NCBI GenBank assembly: GCA_905235165.1
Contig: CAJOKK010000006.1
Coordinates: 1-19,185 of the forward strand
Direction: 5' to 3'
DNA length: 19,185 nt
Source: an uncultured Atopobiaceae bacterium
GTDB taxonomy: Bacteria; Actinomycetota; Coriobacteriia; Coriobacteriales; Atopobiaceae
In this document: positions 7,466 through 14,541 of the stretch, piece by piece
Layout of the letters: the number at the start of each line of letters is the position of its first letter
Numbering within the stretch: the first letter of the stretch is position 1
Made by a program: the position numbers and the translations under genes
The notes under the pieces: model-generated
Told to the model about the DNA's origin: nothing
What the model saw: the letters and a program-made list of their open reading frames with translations, nothing else
Database searches by the model: none

Positions 7466-8308
7466 ATGTTCAAGATTCTCCAAAAGACGCAGTTCTCAGA
7501 AAAGGTGTTCAAGTTCCGTATCGAGGCTCCGGAAATGGCCAAGCATGCACATGCCGGCCAGTTCCTGATGGTTCGCGCCAACGAGTGTGGCGAGCGCGTG
7601 CCCTTTACCTTTGCGGACTGGAATGCCGAGGAGGGCTGGGTTGAGTTCATCTTCATGGTGGTGGGCAAGACCACCACGCTGCTGTCCAGCTACCAGGAGG
7701 GCGACGCCATCTTGGACGTGACCGGTCCTCTGGGACAGCCCACCGAGATGGGCGAGGGCAAGTGGATCGTCATCGGTGGCGGCGTTGGCCTGGCCATCGC
7801 CTTCCCCGTGGCACGCCAGCTCGTGGCGACCGGTCATGAGGTCCACGCCATCATGGGCGCGCGCACCAAGGACTTGCTGCTGCTCGAGGAGCAGTTCCGC
7901 TCCATCCTGGATGACGACCACATCCACATCACGACCGACGACGGCTCCTATGGCGAGAAGGGCGTCGTGACGATTCCCGAGGAGCGCATCCTCTCCGCTG
8001 GCGAGGCTGACCACGTCTTCTGCGTCGGCCCCGTTCCCATGATGAAGTTCGCCACCTTGACGGCGGAGAAGTACAACACGCCCATCATCGCCTCGCTCAA
8101 CCCCATCATGGTTGACGGTACGGGCATGTGCGGCTGCTGCCGCGTCGAGATTGACGGCCAGACCAAGTTTGCCTGCGTTGACGGTCCCGACTTCGACGCC
8201 ACGAAGGTCGACTGGAACGACCTGCGTGCCCGCCAGGCGGCATACCTAACCGAGGAGGGCCAGTCCCTCAAGGCCTATGAGGAGGCGACGTGCGCATGCC
8301 AGAGGTAA
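7466..8308 (+). CDS. nfnA: NADH-dependent ferredoxin-NADP+ oxidoreductase, small subunit (NfnA-like)
   Basis: A 280-residue flavoprotein with an N-terminal FAD-binding barrel (about 1-95), a nucleotide-binding domain starting at VIGGGVGLAIAFPVA (about 102-116), and a [2Fe-2S] site in LNPIMVDGTGMCGCCRVEIDG with KFACVDGPDFD. Candidate ligands are Cys222, Cys225, Cys237 and Asp217, the three-Cys plus Asp scheme known for NfnA. With the downstream large subunit it would form the electron-bifurcating transhydrogenase that couples NADH and reduced ferredoxin to two NADP+. The same fold serves in sulfide dehydrogenase and dihydroorotate dehydrogenase PyrK, but the gltA-type partner supports Nfn. ATG 7466 follows GGGAGGAGAG. 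A TAAAAT near 7334 could be a -10 element, but no clear -35 is seen. Confidence 0.88.
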   Translation: MFKILQKTQFSEKVFKFRIEAPEMAKHAHAGQFLMVRANECGERVPFTFADWNAEEGWVEFIFMVVGKTTTLLSSYQEGDAILDVTGPLGQPTEMGEGKWIVIGGGVGLAIAFPVARQLVATGHEVHAIMGARTKDLLLLEEQFRSILDDDHIHITTDDGSYGEKGVVTIPEERILSAGEADHVFCVGPVPMMKFATLTAEKYNTPIIASLNPIMVDGTGMCGCCRVEIDGQTKFACVDGPDFDATKVDWNDLRARQAAYLTEEGQSLKAYEEATCACQR

Positions 8309-9696
8309 ACGGTCGTTGGGTCGCAAACATGGATCTTCCCCGCACTCCCGACAACGAGGAGCCCGCAGCCGAACGAGCTTGCGACTTCCGCCCTGTCGAC
8401 AAGGGCTTCACTGAGGAGATGGCCGTTGCCGAGGCTTCTCGCTGCATGCGCTGCAAGAAGCCCCTGTGCGTCGAGGGCTGCCCGGTCAACATCGACATCC
8501 CCACCTTCATCACCCACATCTACGAGCGCGAGTTCGGTAAGGCGCTCGACACCATCCGCGAGAGCTCCATGCTGCCGGCAATCTGCGGCCGCGTCTGCCC
8601 GCAGGAGAACCAGTGCGAGGGCAAGTGCGTCCGTGGCCGCAAGGGCGAGCCCGTCGCCATCGGCCAGCTCGAGCGCTTCCTGGGCGACCAGCCTGAACTC
8701 GCGTCCAAGCCGGCCGTGAAGCCCGCCAACGGCAAGAAGGTCGCCGTCATCGGTTCGGGCCCCTCCGGCATCGCCTGCGCCGGCGAGCTCGCCCGCAACG
8801 GCTTCGACGTCACCGTCTTCGAGGCCTTCTTCACGGGTGGCGGCGTTCTTGTCTACGGCATCCCTGAGTTCCGTCTGCCCAAGGCGGTCGTCAAGCGCGA
8901 GATCGACGGCCTGCGCGACCTGGGCGTCAAGTTTGAGTTCAACTCGGTCATGGGCCGTCTGGCCGACGCCGAGGAGCTGCTGGGGGAGAAGGGCTTCGAC
9001 GCCCTCTACGTCGCAACGGGTGCGGGCCTTCCCAAGTTCCTCAACATCCCGGGCGAGAACCTGCCCAACGTCTTCTTTGCCAACGAGTACCTCACGCGCG
9101 TGAACCTCATGAAGGCTAACGAGTTCCCCGAGTACGACACGCCCACCAAGCACGGCAAGAACGTCGTGGTCTTCGGTGGCGGCAACGTGGCCATGGACGC
9201 CGTGCGTACCGCCAAGCGCCTGGGCGCCGAGCACGCCATTATCGCCTACCGCCGCACCGAAGACGAGATGCCCTGCCGTAAGGCCGAGCTGCATCACGCC
9301 AAGGCCGAGGGCGTCGAGGTCCTTCCGCTCGTCGCGCCGCTCGAGTTCTTCAAGGGCGAAGACGGCAACGTCGCCGGCGTTCGTGTGCAGCACTGCGAGC
9401 TCGGCGAGCCTGACGATTCCGGTCGCCGTCGTCCGGTGCCCATCGAGGGTGCCATCGAGGAGATTCCCTGCGACGTGGCCATCTCGGCCATCGGCACGAA
9501 CGCGAATCCCTTCGCCAAGCTGATCGGCGGCATGGAGCTCAACAAGTGGGGCTACATCGAGGCCGACGAAGACGGTCGCACCTCAAATCCCAAGATCTGG
9601 GCTGGCGGCGACATCGTGACGGGAGCCGCGACGGTCATCTTGGCCATGGGAGCAGGCAAAAAGGCAGCTGCTTCCATTACTGCAGCTCTTTCCTAG
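8296..9696 (+). CDS. nfnB: NADH-dependent ferredoxin-NADP+ oxidoreductase, large subunit (NfnB/GltA-like)
   Basis: A 466-residue glutamate-synthase-small-subunit-type flavoprotein. The N-terminal domain has two [4Fe-4S] cysteine sets: Cys50, 53, 58, 62 and Cys97, 101, 107, 111. An FAD motif VIGSGPSGIACAGELA starts near 151, and a NADP(H) Rossmann motif FGGGNVAMDAVRTAKRLGA lies near 292-310. The C-terminal GGDIVTGAATVILAMGAGKKAA closes the FAD site. Paired with NfnA it makes the bifurcating NfnAB complex rather than glutamate synthase, since no gltB large subunit is nearby. The start overlaps the 3' end of nfnA by 13 bases, indicating translational coupling. ATG 8296 has GGAGG 10 bases before it; GTG 8290 is a possible alternative. 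Confidence 0.88.
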   Translation: MPEVNGRWVANMDLPRTPDNEEPAAERACDFRPVDKGFTEEMAVAEASRCMRCKKPLCVEGCPVNIDIPTFITHIYEREFGKALDTIRESSMLPAICGRVCPQENQCEGKCVRGRKGEPVAIGQLERFLGDQPELASKPAVKPANGKKVAVIGSGPSGIACAGELARNGFDVTVFEAFFTGGGVLVYGIPEFRLPKAVVKREIDGLRDLGVKFEFNSVMGRLADAEELLGEKGFDALYVATGAGLPKFLNIPGENLPNVFFANEYLTRVNLMKANEFPEYDTPTKHGKNVVVFGGGNVAMDAVRTAKRLGAEHAIIAYRRTEDEMPCRKAELHHAKAEGVEVLPLVAPLEFFKGEDGNVAGVRVQHCELGEPDDSGRRRPVPIEGAIEEIPCDVAISAIGTNANPFAKLIGGMELNKWGYIEADEDGRTSNPKIWAGGDIVTGAATVILAMGAGKKAAASITAALS

Positions 9697-9709
9697 CGAA
9701 CGTCATCCC

Positions 9710-9772
9710 AAGGGGCGCTGCACTCGACGGCTGGTCTGTCGGGTGCGGCGCCCTTCGCCTTAGCTGGGCGCC
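9710..9772 (+). other. GC-rich hairpin region between nfnB and the hydrogenase locus
   Basis: The arm AAGGGGCGCTGCACTCGAC (9710-9728) pairs with GTCGGGTGCGGCGCCCTT (9738-9755) with G-U pairs and one bulge. A second, mutually exclusive stem, GGCGCCC (9747-9753) with GGGCGCC (9766-9772), uses the same right arm. There is no T-run after either, so I do not call a Rho-independent terminator. It may still end nfnAB transcription by another route. Confidence 0.5.
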
Positions 9773-9801
9773 AATGTGATAGTTCGGTCGTTGTCTGTGC
9801 C

Positions 9802-9832
9802 TTGAAGCTGCAGGTGAACAATCTGGTATCAT
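9802..9832 (+). promoter_or_regulatory. Candidate promoter for the hydrogenase locus
   Basis: TTGAAG (9802-9807) and an extended -10 TGGTATCAT (9824-9832) are separated by a longish 19-base spacer. They lie about 55 bases before the hydC-like ATG, in the only sizeable gap upstream of the operon. The spacing is not ideal and no operator was recognised. Confidence 0.35.
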
Positions 9833-9886
9833 TTGAGGCACTTTGGGTTTTGCATATATTGCCTTATTAAGAGGGGGTTCGGTTTC

Positions 9887-10384
9887 ATGCAGAAGAAGAT
9901 CAGCAACCTGCCGTTCAAGGGTACGAAGGAGCAGGAGGAGCAGCTCAAGGCCGTCATCGCTGAGAACTGTCACGACAAGAGCAACGTCATGGTCGTCATG
10001 CAGAAGGCCCAGGACATCTACGGCTACCTGCCGATCGAGGTCCAGGAAATGATCGCCGAGGGCATGGGCGTGCCTCTGGAGAAGGTCTATGGCGTCTCGA
10101 CCTTCTACGCTCAGTTCGCGCTTTCGCCCAAGGGCAAGTACAACATCTCCGTCTGCCTCGGCACCGCTTGCTACGTCAAGGGCTCCGGCGAGATCCTCGA
10201 CAGGCTTAAGGAGAAGCTCGGCATCGACGTGGGCGAGTGCACCCCCGACGAGAAGTTCTCCCTCGAGGCCTGCCGCTGCATCGGCGCTTGCGGCCTCGCT
10301 CCCGTCCTCACGGTCAACGATGAGGTCTATGGCCGTCTCGTTGCCGATGACGTTGACGAGATTCTCGCCAAGTACAGCGACTAA
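9887..10384 (+). CDS. hydC: NADH-dependent [FeFe] hydrogenase, NuoE-like [2Fe-2S] subunit (HydC/HndA)
   Basis: A 165-residue thioredoxin-fold [2Fe-2S] subunit related to NuoE. Ligand candidates are Cys90 and Cys95 (CLGTAC) and Cys131 and Cys135 (CIGAC in the CIGACGLAP motif). The N-terminal half shows the NuoE helices with YGYLP and VYGVSTFYAQF. It should pass electrons between the HydB flavin subunit and the HydA catalytic subunit in a bifurcating hydrogenase. ATG 9887 follows GAGGGGG (9871-9877). It is the first gene of the locus, separated from hydB and hydA by seven genes, as known for some Firmicutes clusters of this type. Codon choice is strongly C/G-ending, as in highly expressed genes. 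Confidence 0.9.
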   Translation: MQKKISNLPFKGTKEQEEQLKAVIAENCHDKSNVMVVMQKAQDIYGYLPIEVQEMIAEGMGVPLEKVYGVSTFYAQFALSPKGKYNISVCLGTACYVKGSGEILDRLKEKLGIDVGECTPDEKFSLEACRCIGACGLAPVLTVNDEVYGRLVADDVDEILAKYSD

Positions 10385-10428
10385 AGCCCATATCCAGTTG
10401 ACGTGCTGCGCGTAGAGGGACAGACACC

Positions 10429-10782
10429 ATGAAAATGTCTACGATCAGAGATCTTCTCGGTGCAGATGTTCTGTGCAATGAGGATCTTCTCGACAACGAG
10501 GTCTTTTCCGCGTGCGGAAGCGACATGATGAGCGACGTGCTCGCCTATGTCAAAGACCAAGCGGTGCTGCTGACGGGCCTTGTCAACCCCCAGGTGATCA
10601 GAACGGCGGAGATGATGGACATGAAGTGCATCGTCTTCGTCCGTTCCAAGAAGCCCACTGAGGCCATGGTCTCCATGGCCGAAGACGACGGCCTCGTCAT
10701 GATGGCGTCAGACATGCGCATGTACGACGCCTGCGGCACGCTCTATGTCAATGGGCTCATAGGGACGGCCGTCCATGTCTGA
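10429..10782 (+). CDS. DRTGG-domain protein (first of two)
   Basis: A 117-residue soluble protein with the pattern LLTGLVNPQVIRTAEMMDMKCIVFVRSKKP in part (about 47-76) and MRMYDACGTLY near 98-108. This matches the small stand-alone DRTGG-domain proteins found in hydrogenase gene clusters of anaerobes. The domain is named from a motif in pyrophosphatase and phosphotransacetylase relatives, and its biochemical role here is unknown. The ATG at 10429 has GAGGGACAG upstream. Its end overlaps the next ATG by 8 bases (ATGTCTGA), pointing to translational coupling with the RsbT-like ATPase, so the two may act together. A second DRTGG gene lies after the sensory hydrogenase. Confidence 0.75.
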   Translation: MKMSTIRDLLGADVLCNEDLLDNEVFSACGSDMMSDVLAYVKDQAVLLTGLVNPQVIRTAEMMDMKCIVFVRSKKPTEAMVSMAEDDGLVMMASDMRMYDACGTLYVNGLIGTAVHV

Positions 10783-11197
10783 TCCGCTTGTCTTCCACTT
10801 TGACGTAGACGGCGAAAACTTTACGTCTGCGGGACAGGCCTCTACGCAGGTCAAGAAGAACCTGCGTCAGATAGGCCTGTCTCCAGACATCATTCGTCGT
10901 GTCTCCATCGCCATGTACGAGGGCGAGATCAACATGGTCATCCATGCCAGCGGAGGCGTTGCCGACGTTACGGTGACCGAGGAGTACGTAGAGATCGTCC
11001 TGAAAGACAAAGGCCCTGGCATCGAGAGCGTCGAGCGCGCAATGCAGGAGGGCTTCTCGACCGCCACGGACAGCATCCGCTCCTTGGGCTTTGGCGCCGG
11101 CATGGGGCTTCCCAACATGAGGCGCTACACCGATTCAATGGAGATTGATACCGTGGTTGGGGTGGGAACCACCATAACCATGCGTGTAAACCTCTAG
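10775..11197 (+). CDS. RsbT/anti-sigma-like ATP-binding protein (HATPase_c)
   Basis: A 140-residue GHKL-fold ATPase of serine/threonine-kinase type (RsbT or RsbW-like), cytoplasmic. It has an N-box in IAMYEGEINMVIHA (about 45-58), a G1 box DKGPGI (about 77-82), and a G2 box GFGAGMGLPNMRR (about 109-121). Such proteins phosphorylate a partner serine in STAS-type anti-anti-sigma or scaffold proteins, but no STAS partner is encoded nearby. It overlaps the DRTGG gene and precedes the sensory hydrogenase by 24 bases, so its partner may be one of these. There is no sensor or transmembrane part. Confidence 0.8.
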   Translation: MSDPLVFHFDVDGENFTSAGQASTQVKKNLRQIGLSPDIIRRVSIAMYEGEINMVIHASGGVADVTVTEEYVEIVLKDKGPGIESVERAMQEGFSTATDSIRSLGFGAGMGLPNMRRYTDSMEIDTVVGVGTTITMRVNL

Positions 11198-11221
11198 CTA
11201 TTCGTCGGAGGCGGTGGACTG

Positions 11222-12472
11222 ATGGCGAGCAGCACATACGAGCACTCGGTGCAGCTGGACGTTGAGAAGTGCACCGGCTGCACCAATTGCCTGAGAAGGT
11301 GCCCGACAGAGGCTATCCGCATTTCTGATGGCCATGCGCGCATCAACGAGTCGCGCTGCATCGATTGTGGCGAGTGCATCCGCATCTGTGCCAACAAGGC
11401 CAAGAGGGCCGTGGTCGGCACCCTTGAGGACATGGATCGCTTTCGCTACAAGATCGCCCTGCCGGCCCCGTCGCTCTATGGCCAGTTCGAGAACCTCGAA
11501 GACGTTGACTACGTGCTCGAGGGGCTTCTCAAGATCGGCTTTGACGACGTCTTCGAGGTTTCGAAGGCTGCCGAGCTCGTAAGTGCCTACACGCGCCTCT
11601 ACCTCAAGACCGAGGGCATCAAGTTCCCGGTCATCAGCTCTGCCTGCCCGGTGATCTTGCGCCTGATGGCGCTGCGCTTTCCCTCGCTCAACGACAACGT
11701 CATGCACATGCTTCCTCCCATGGAGGTGGCGGCCAAGCTCGCGCGCAAGCGTGCCAAGGAGGCTCATCCCGAGCTTGCCGACGACGAGATCGGCGTGTGC
11801 TTCATCTCTCCTTGTCCCGCGAAGGCGAGCTACGTCAAGAATGGCTTCGCGGACTACGAGAGCAAGGTTGACGTGGTTGTCTCCATGAGCGACGTCTACT
11901 TTGCCCTTATCGGCAAGATGCCGCGCGATGGCGTGGTTGAGGCTTCCACCGAGTCGGGCATGGTTGGCATTGGCTGGGCCTCTTCGGGCGGCGAGGCAAC
12001 GGCGCTGCTGAACGACGAGTACCTTGCGGCCGACGGCATCGAGAACGTCATCAACGTGCTCGAGCAGATCGAGAACGGCCACATTCCGCACGTTCGCTTC
12101 ATTGAGCTCGATGCCTGCACGGCCGGATGCGTGGGCGGTGTGCTTACGGTTCAGAACCCCTATATCGCCAAGACCCGCCTCCAGTCGCTCAGGCGCTACC
12201 TGCCCGTGTCGATGAACGTGCTCTCGCCGGAGGAGCAGGAATACATTCCCGAGCTCTACCTCTTCAATGAGCTCCCGACCTACGAGCCCATGGCGGTGCT
12301 GTCCCATAACATGGCTGAGTCCATGCGCATGATGGCAGACATCCAGAGGCTGCGAAACGAGCTTCCCGGCATCGACTGCGGTGCCTGCGGCGCTCCCAGC
12401 TGCCGAGCCTTGGCCGAGGACATCGTGAAGGGGAGAGCGAAGCTAGAAGACTGCAGGATTGTTGAGAAGTGA
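11222..12472 (+). CDS. Sensory-type [FeFe] hydrogenase (HydS/HsfB-like)
   Basis: A 416-residue protein with a two-cluster ferredoxin domain (Cys17, 20, 23, 27 and Cys46, 49, 52, 56), an H-cluster domain, and a C-terminal Fes-type cluster motif DCGACGAPSC...C (Cys386, 389, 394, 411). The H-cluster motifs are SSACPV (139-144), SPCPAK (196-201, Cys198) and DACTAGCVGG (Cys299, Cys303). The proton-relay cysteine of catalytic enzymes (first Cys of TSCCP) is Ala141 here, while the four cluster ligands remain. That combination is known for putative sensory hydrogenases. No PAS domain is present, unlike several HydS proteins. Its placement between kinase-like and DRTGG genes supports H2 or redox sensing rather than bulk catalysis. 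Confidence 0.85.
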   Translation: MASSTYEHSVQLDVEKCTGCTNCLRRCPTEAIRISDGHARINESRCIDCGECIRICANKAKRAVVGTLEDMDRFRYKIALPAPSLYGQFENLEDVDYVLEGLLKIGFDDVFEVSKAAELVSAYTRLYLKTEGIKFPVISSACPVILRLMALRFPSLNDNVMHMLPPMEVAAKLARKRAKEAHPELADDEIGVCFISPCPAKASYVKNGFADYESKVDVVVSMSDVYFALIGKMPRDGVVEASTESGMVGIGWASSGGEATALLNDEYLAADGIENVINVLEQIENGHIPHVRFIELDACTAGCVGGVLTVQNPYIAKTRLQSLRRYLPVSMNVLSPEEQEYIPELYLFNELPTYEPMAVLSHNMAESMRMMADIQRLRNELPGIDCGACGAPSCRALAEDIVKGRAKLEDCRIVEK

Positions 12473-12482
12473 GGCGATCGTC

Positions 12483-12809
12483 TTGAAGGTCGAGGAACTG
12501 CTCGAACAAGGATTTGAGGCCGTGGCTCTGCCCGACGGCAGCCGAGAGATCAACGGTGTTTACATCGGCGACCTCTTGAGCTGGGTCATGGGTCGTGCGC
12601 AGATGGACAACGCCTGGATCACCATCATGTCCAACGTGAACGTGATCGCGGTGGCAAGCCTTGCCGACACCTCCTGCGTCATCCTGGCGGAGGGCGTCGA
12701 GATGACGGAAGACCTTGTCCAGACGGCCTGTGAGAAGGACGTCAACATCTTGCGAATCAGCCAGCCGGCCTACGAGACCGCGCTGCTGCTGTCCCAGCTC
12801 ATCTCCTAG
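12483..12809 (+). CDS. DRTGG-domain-like protein (second copy)
   Basis: A 108-residue protein (MKVEELLEQGFEAVALPDG at the start) of the small DRTGG-like type seen with HydS-like hydrogenases; the core reads ITIMSNVNVIAVASLADTSCVILAEGV in part and KDVNILRISQPAYETALLL at the end. The overall strand-helix pattern is like the first DRTGG protein but the sequence identity is low. I choose the TTG at 12483, preceded by TGAGGCG, 10 bases after the HydS stop. TTG starts at 12459 or 12462 are possible and would overlap HydS. Function unknown; perhaps binds a ligand or partner in the hydrogenase signalling module. Confidence 0.6.
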   Translation: MKVEELLEQGFEAVALPDGSREINGVYIGDLLSWVMGRAQMDNAWITIMSNVNVIAVASLADTSCVILAEGVEMTEDLVQTACEKDVNILRISQPAYETALLLSQLIS

Positions 12810-12822
12810 CCTCCGTACCGCC

Positions 12823-13560
12823 ATGAGCAGCTATCACTACGACCTCCACGTGCATTCGTGCCTCTCTCCCTGCGGAGATGCCGACAACACGCCCAACAAC
12901 CTAGCCGGCATGGCCTTTCTCAACGGCGTTCAGATCATGGCGCTGACCGATCACAACAGCTCGAGAAATTGCCCTGCCTTCTTTGCGGCGGCCAAGCGCT
13001 ACGGCATCGTGCCCATCGCGGGCATGGAGCTGACGACGGCCGAAGACATCCATGCGGTCTGCCTCTTCGAGACCCTCGAGGCGGCCCTGGCCTTCAACGA
13101 CGAGGTTGACAAGCGGCGCGTGCGCATGAAGAACCGCGAGGAGATCTTTGGCGAGCAGCTGATCCTTGACGACGAGGACAACGTGATCGGTCGCGAGGAG
13201 GACCTTCTCATCAACGCGACCACGATCGCCTTGGACGAGGCTCCGGCGTTGGCGGCAAGCTTTGACGGCATCTGCTATCCAGCGCACATTGACCGCCCGG
13301 CCAACGGAGCCATCTCGATTCTGGGCGACTTCCCGCACTATGTGGGATTTCACCTCGCTGAGCTGCATGATCGGTCTAACGCCGACGAATACGTGCGCAA
13401 ATATGACCTGGCGGGGATACGCCTGCTCTTTAGCTCAGATGCGCATTACCTTGACCAGCTCAGGGAGGGAGACGACAACGATTCGCTTCAGATCGATGCC
13501 GACCTGAGCGACGAGGCGTTGGTTCGCAAGAAGCTGTTCGAAGACCTACGGGCAAAGTAG
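12823..13560 (+). CDS. PHP-domain phosphoesterase
   Basis: A 245-residue PHP (polymerase and histidinol phosphatase) domain. Metal-site residues are visible: DLHVHSCLSPCG (His9, His11), LTDHN (Asp43, His44), GMELTT (Glu69), a His near 77, a PAHIDRP motif near 168-174, and SSDAHYL near 203-209. Such proteins hydrolyse phosphate esters or signalling nucleotides using a trinuclear metal centre; the substrate here is unknown. PHP genes beside HydS-like hydrogenases are a recurring arrangement, suggesting a step in the same signal pathway. The ATG at 12823 lacks a good ribosome binding site and follows the DRTGG stop by 13 bases, so translation may depend on coupling. Confidence 0.82.
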   Translation: MSSYHYDLHVHSCLSPCGDADNTPNNLAGMAFLNGVQIMALTDHNSSRNCPAFFAAAKRYGIVPIAGMELTTAEDIHAVCLFETLEAALAFNDEVDKRRVRMKNREEIFGEQLILDDEDNVIGREEDLLINATTIALDEAPALAASFDGICYPAHIDRPANGAISILGDFPHYVGFHLAELHDRSNADEYVRKYDLAGIRLLFSSDAHYLDQLREGDDNDSLQIDADLSDEALVRKKLFEDLRAK

Positions 13561-13573
13561 AGGGGGTGTGACG

Positions 13574-14152
13574 ATGAAAGAGCTATCACTCAACATTCTT
13601 GACGTTGCGGAGAACTCCGTGAAGGCCGGTGCCTCCTGCACGCAGATCCTGCTGACGGAGGAGGGCAACCTTCTGACCCTCGAGATCGTCGATAACGGCT
13701 GCGGCATGAGCGAGGAAGTTGTGCGCTCGGTGGTCGATCCCTTCTACACAACGAGAACAACGAGGAAGGTCGGCCTGGGCGTGCCGCTGCTCAAGCTCGC
13801 GAGCGAGCAGACGGGCGGCAACTTCCAGATCGAGTCGGTCACGGAGCAAGATAATCCCGAAGAACATGGGACGCACGTGACGGCGACCTTCTACACCGAT
13901 CACATAGATTTCACGCCTCTCGGAGACGTTACCGAGACGCTTTTGACCTTGATTCAAGGACATCCAGACCGCGATTTCGTGTTTTGCCACCAAAGGAATG
14001 GACACGTTGTGGAGCTTGATACAAGAGAGCTTCGTGAGGTGCTAGAGGATGTGCCGCTTAACAGCTATGATGTAATGGGATGGATAGGGGGAAATCTGGA
14101 AGAACAGTACGACGCTCTATCGCAAGCCGACGGCCATAGTGGAGAGGAATGA
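13574..14152 (+). CDS. Histidine-kinase-like ATPase without dimerisation or sensor domain
   Basis: A 192-residue protein whose first 110 or so residues form a GHKL ATPase domain. The N-box is LDVAENSVKAGA (about 9-20), the G1 box DNGCGM (about 40-45), an FYTTRTTRKVGLGVPLLK segment holds the G2 box, and GTHVTATF closes the domain. There is no histidine-containing helix, PAS, HAMP or transmembrane part. The C-terminal 80 residues have no family I recognise. The ATG at 13574 follows AGAGGGGG; the GTG at 13568 is too close to that site. Its stop overlaps ATG 14149 by four bases, so it is coupled to the ferredoxin gene. Confidence 0.78.
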   Translation: MKELSLNILDVAENSVKAGASCTQILLTEEGNLLTLEIVDNGCGMSEEVVRSVVDPFYTTRTTRKVGLGVPLLKLASEQTGGNFQIESVTEQDNPEEHGTHVTATFYTDHIDFTPLGDVTETLLTLIQGHPDRDFVFCHQRNGHVVELDTRELREVLEDVPLNSYDVMGWIGGNLEEQYDALSQADGHSGEE

Positions 14153-14154
14153 GA

Positions 14155-14526
14155 ATGAAGTCACTGGCTGAGTTGCAAGAAATTAAGAACAGGATGAAAG
14201 ACAAGGTCGTCCTGCGTGACGGTCTTGAGGGCACTCGTGTGGTCGTCGGTATGGCCACCTGCGGTATCGCAGCTGGTGCTCGTCCCGTCCTCAATGCCTT
14301 CGTTGAGGGTGTCAACAAGGAGGGTCTCGACGGCACGGTGAGCGTGACCCAGACGGGCTGTATTGGCATTTGCGAGTACGAGCCGGTCGTTGAGGTGTTC
14401 GAGGCTGGCAAGGAGAAGGTCACCTACGTGAAGATGACCCCCGAGAAGGCTCAGGAGGTCATCGAGAAGCACCTCAAGGGCGGCCAGGTTATCAATGAAT
14501 ACACGATCGGCGCTGTTACGGCATAA
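14155..14526 (+). CDS. hndB: Thioredoxin-like [2Fe-2S] ferredoxin-type subunit (HndB-like)
   Basis: A 123-residue thioredoxin-fold protein of the HndB type that accompanies NAD(P)-reducing [FeFe] hydrogenases. The conserved MATCGIAAGARPV (about 33-45) and QTGCIGICEYEPVVEV (about 66-81) are present. Only three of the four cysteines expected for a [2Fe-2S] site are seen: Cys36, Cys69 and Cys73. The protein may therefore hold no cluster or use another ligand; some homologues in this position are thought to lack a cofactor. ATG 14155 is preferred because GGAGAGGA is immediately before the earlier ATG 14149. It precedes hydB by 15 bases. Confidence 0.82.
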   Translation: MKSLAELQEIKNRMKDKVVLRDGLEGTRVVVGMATCGIAAGARPVLNAFVEGVNKEGLDGTVSVTQTGCIGICEYEPVVEVFEAGKEKVTYVKMTPEKAQEVIEKHLKGGQVINEYTIGAVTA

Positions 14527-14541
14527 GTTTGGAGGTTTATT

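Noticed and set aside
8296..9696. Glutamate synthase small subunit (gltD) function
   Set aside because: There is no glutamate synthase large subunit nearby, and the directly coupled upstream gene is the NfnA-type flavoprotein.
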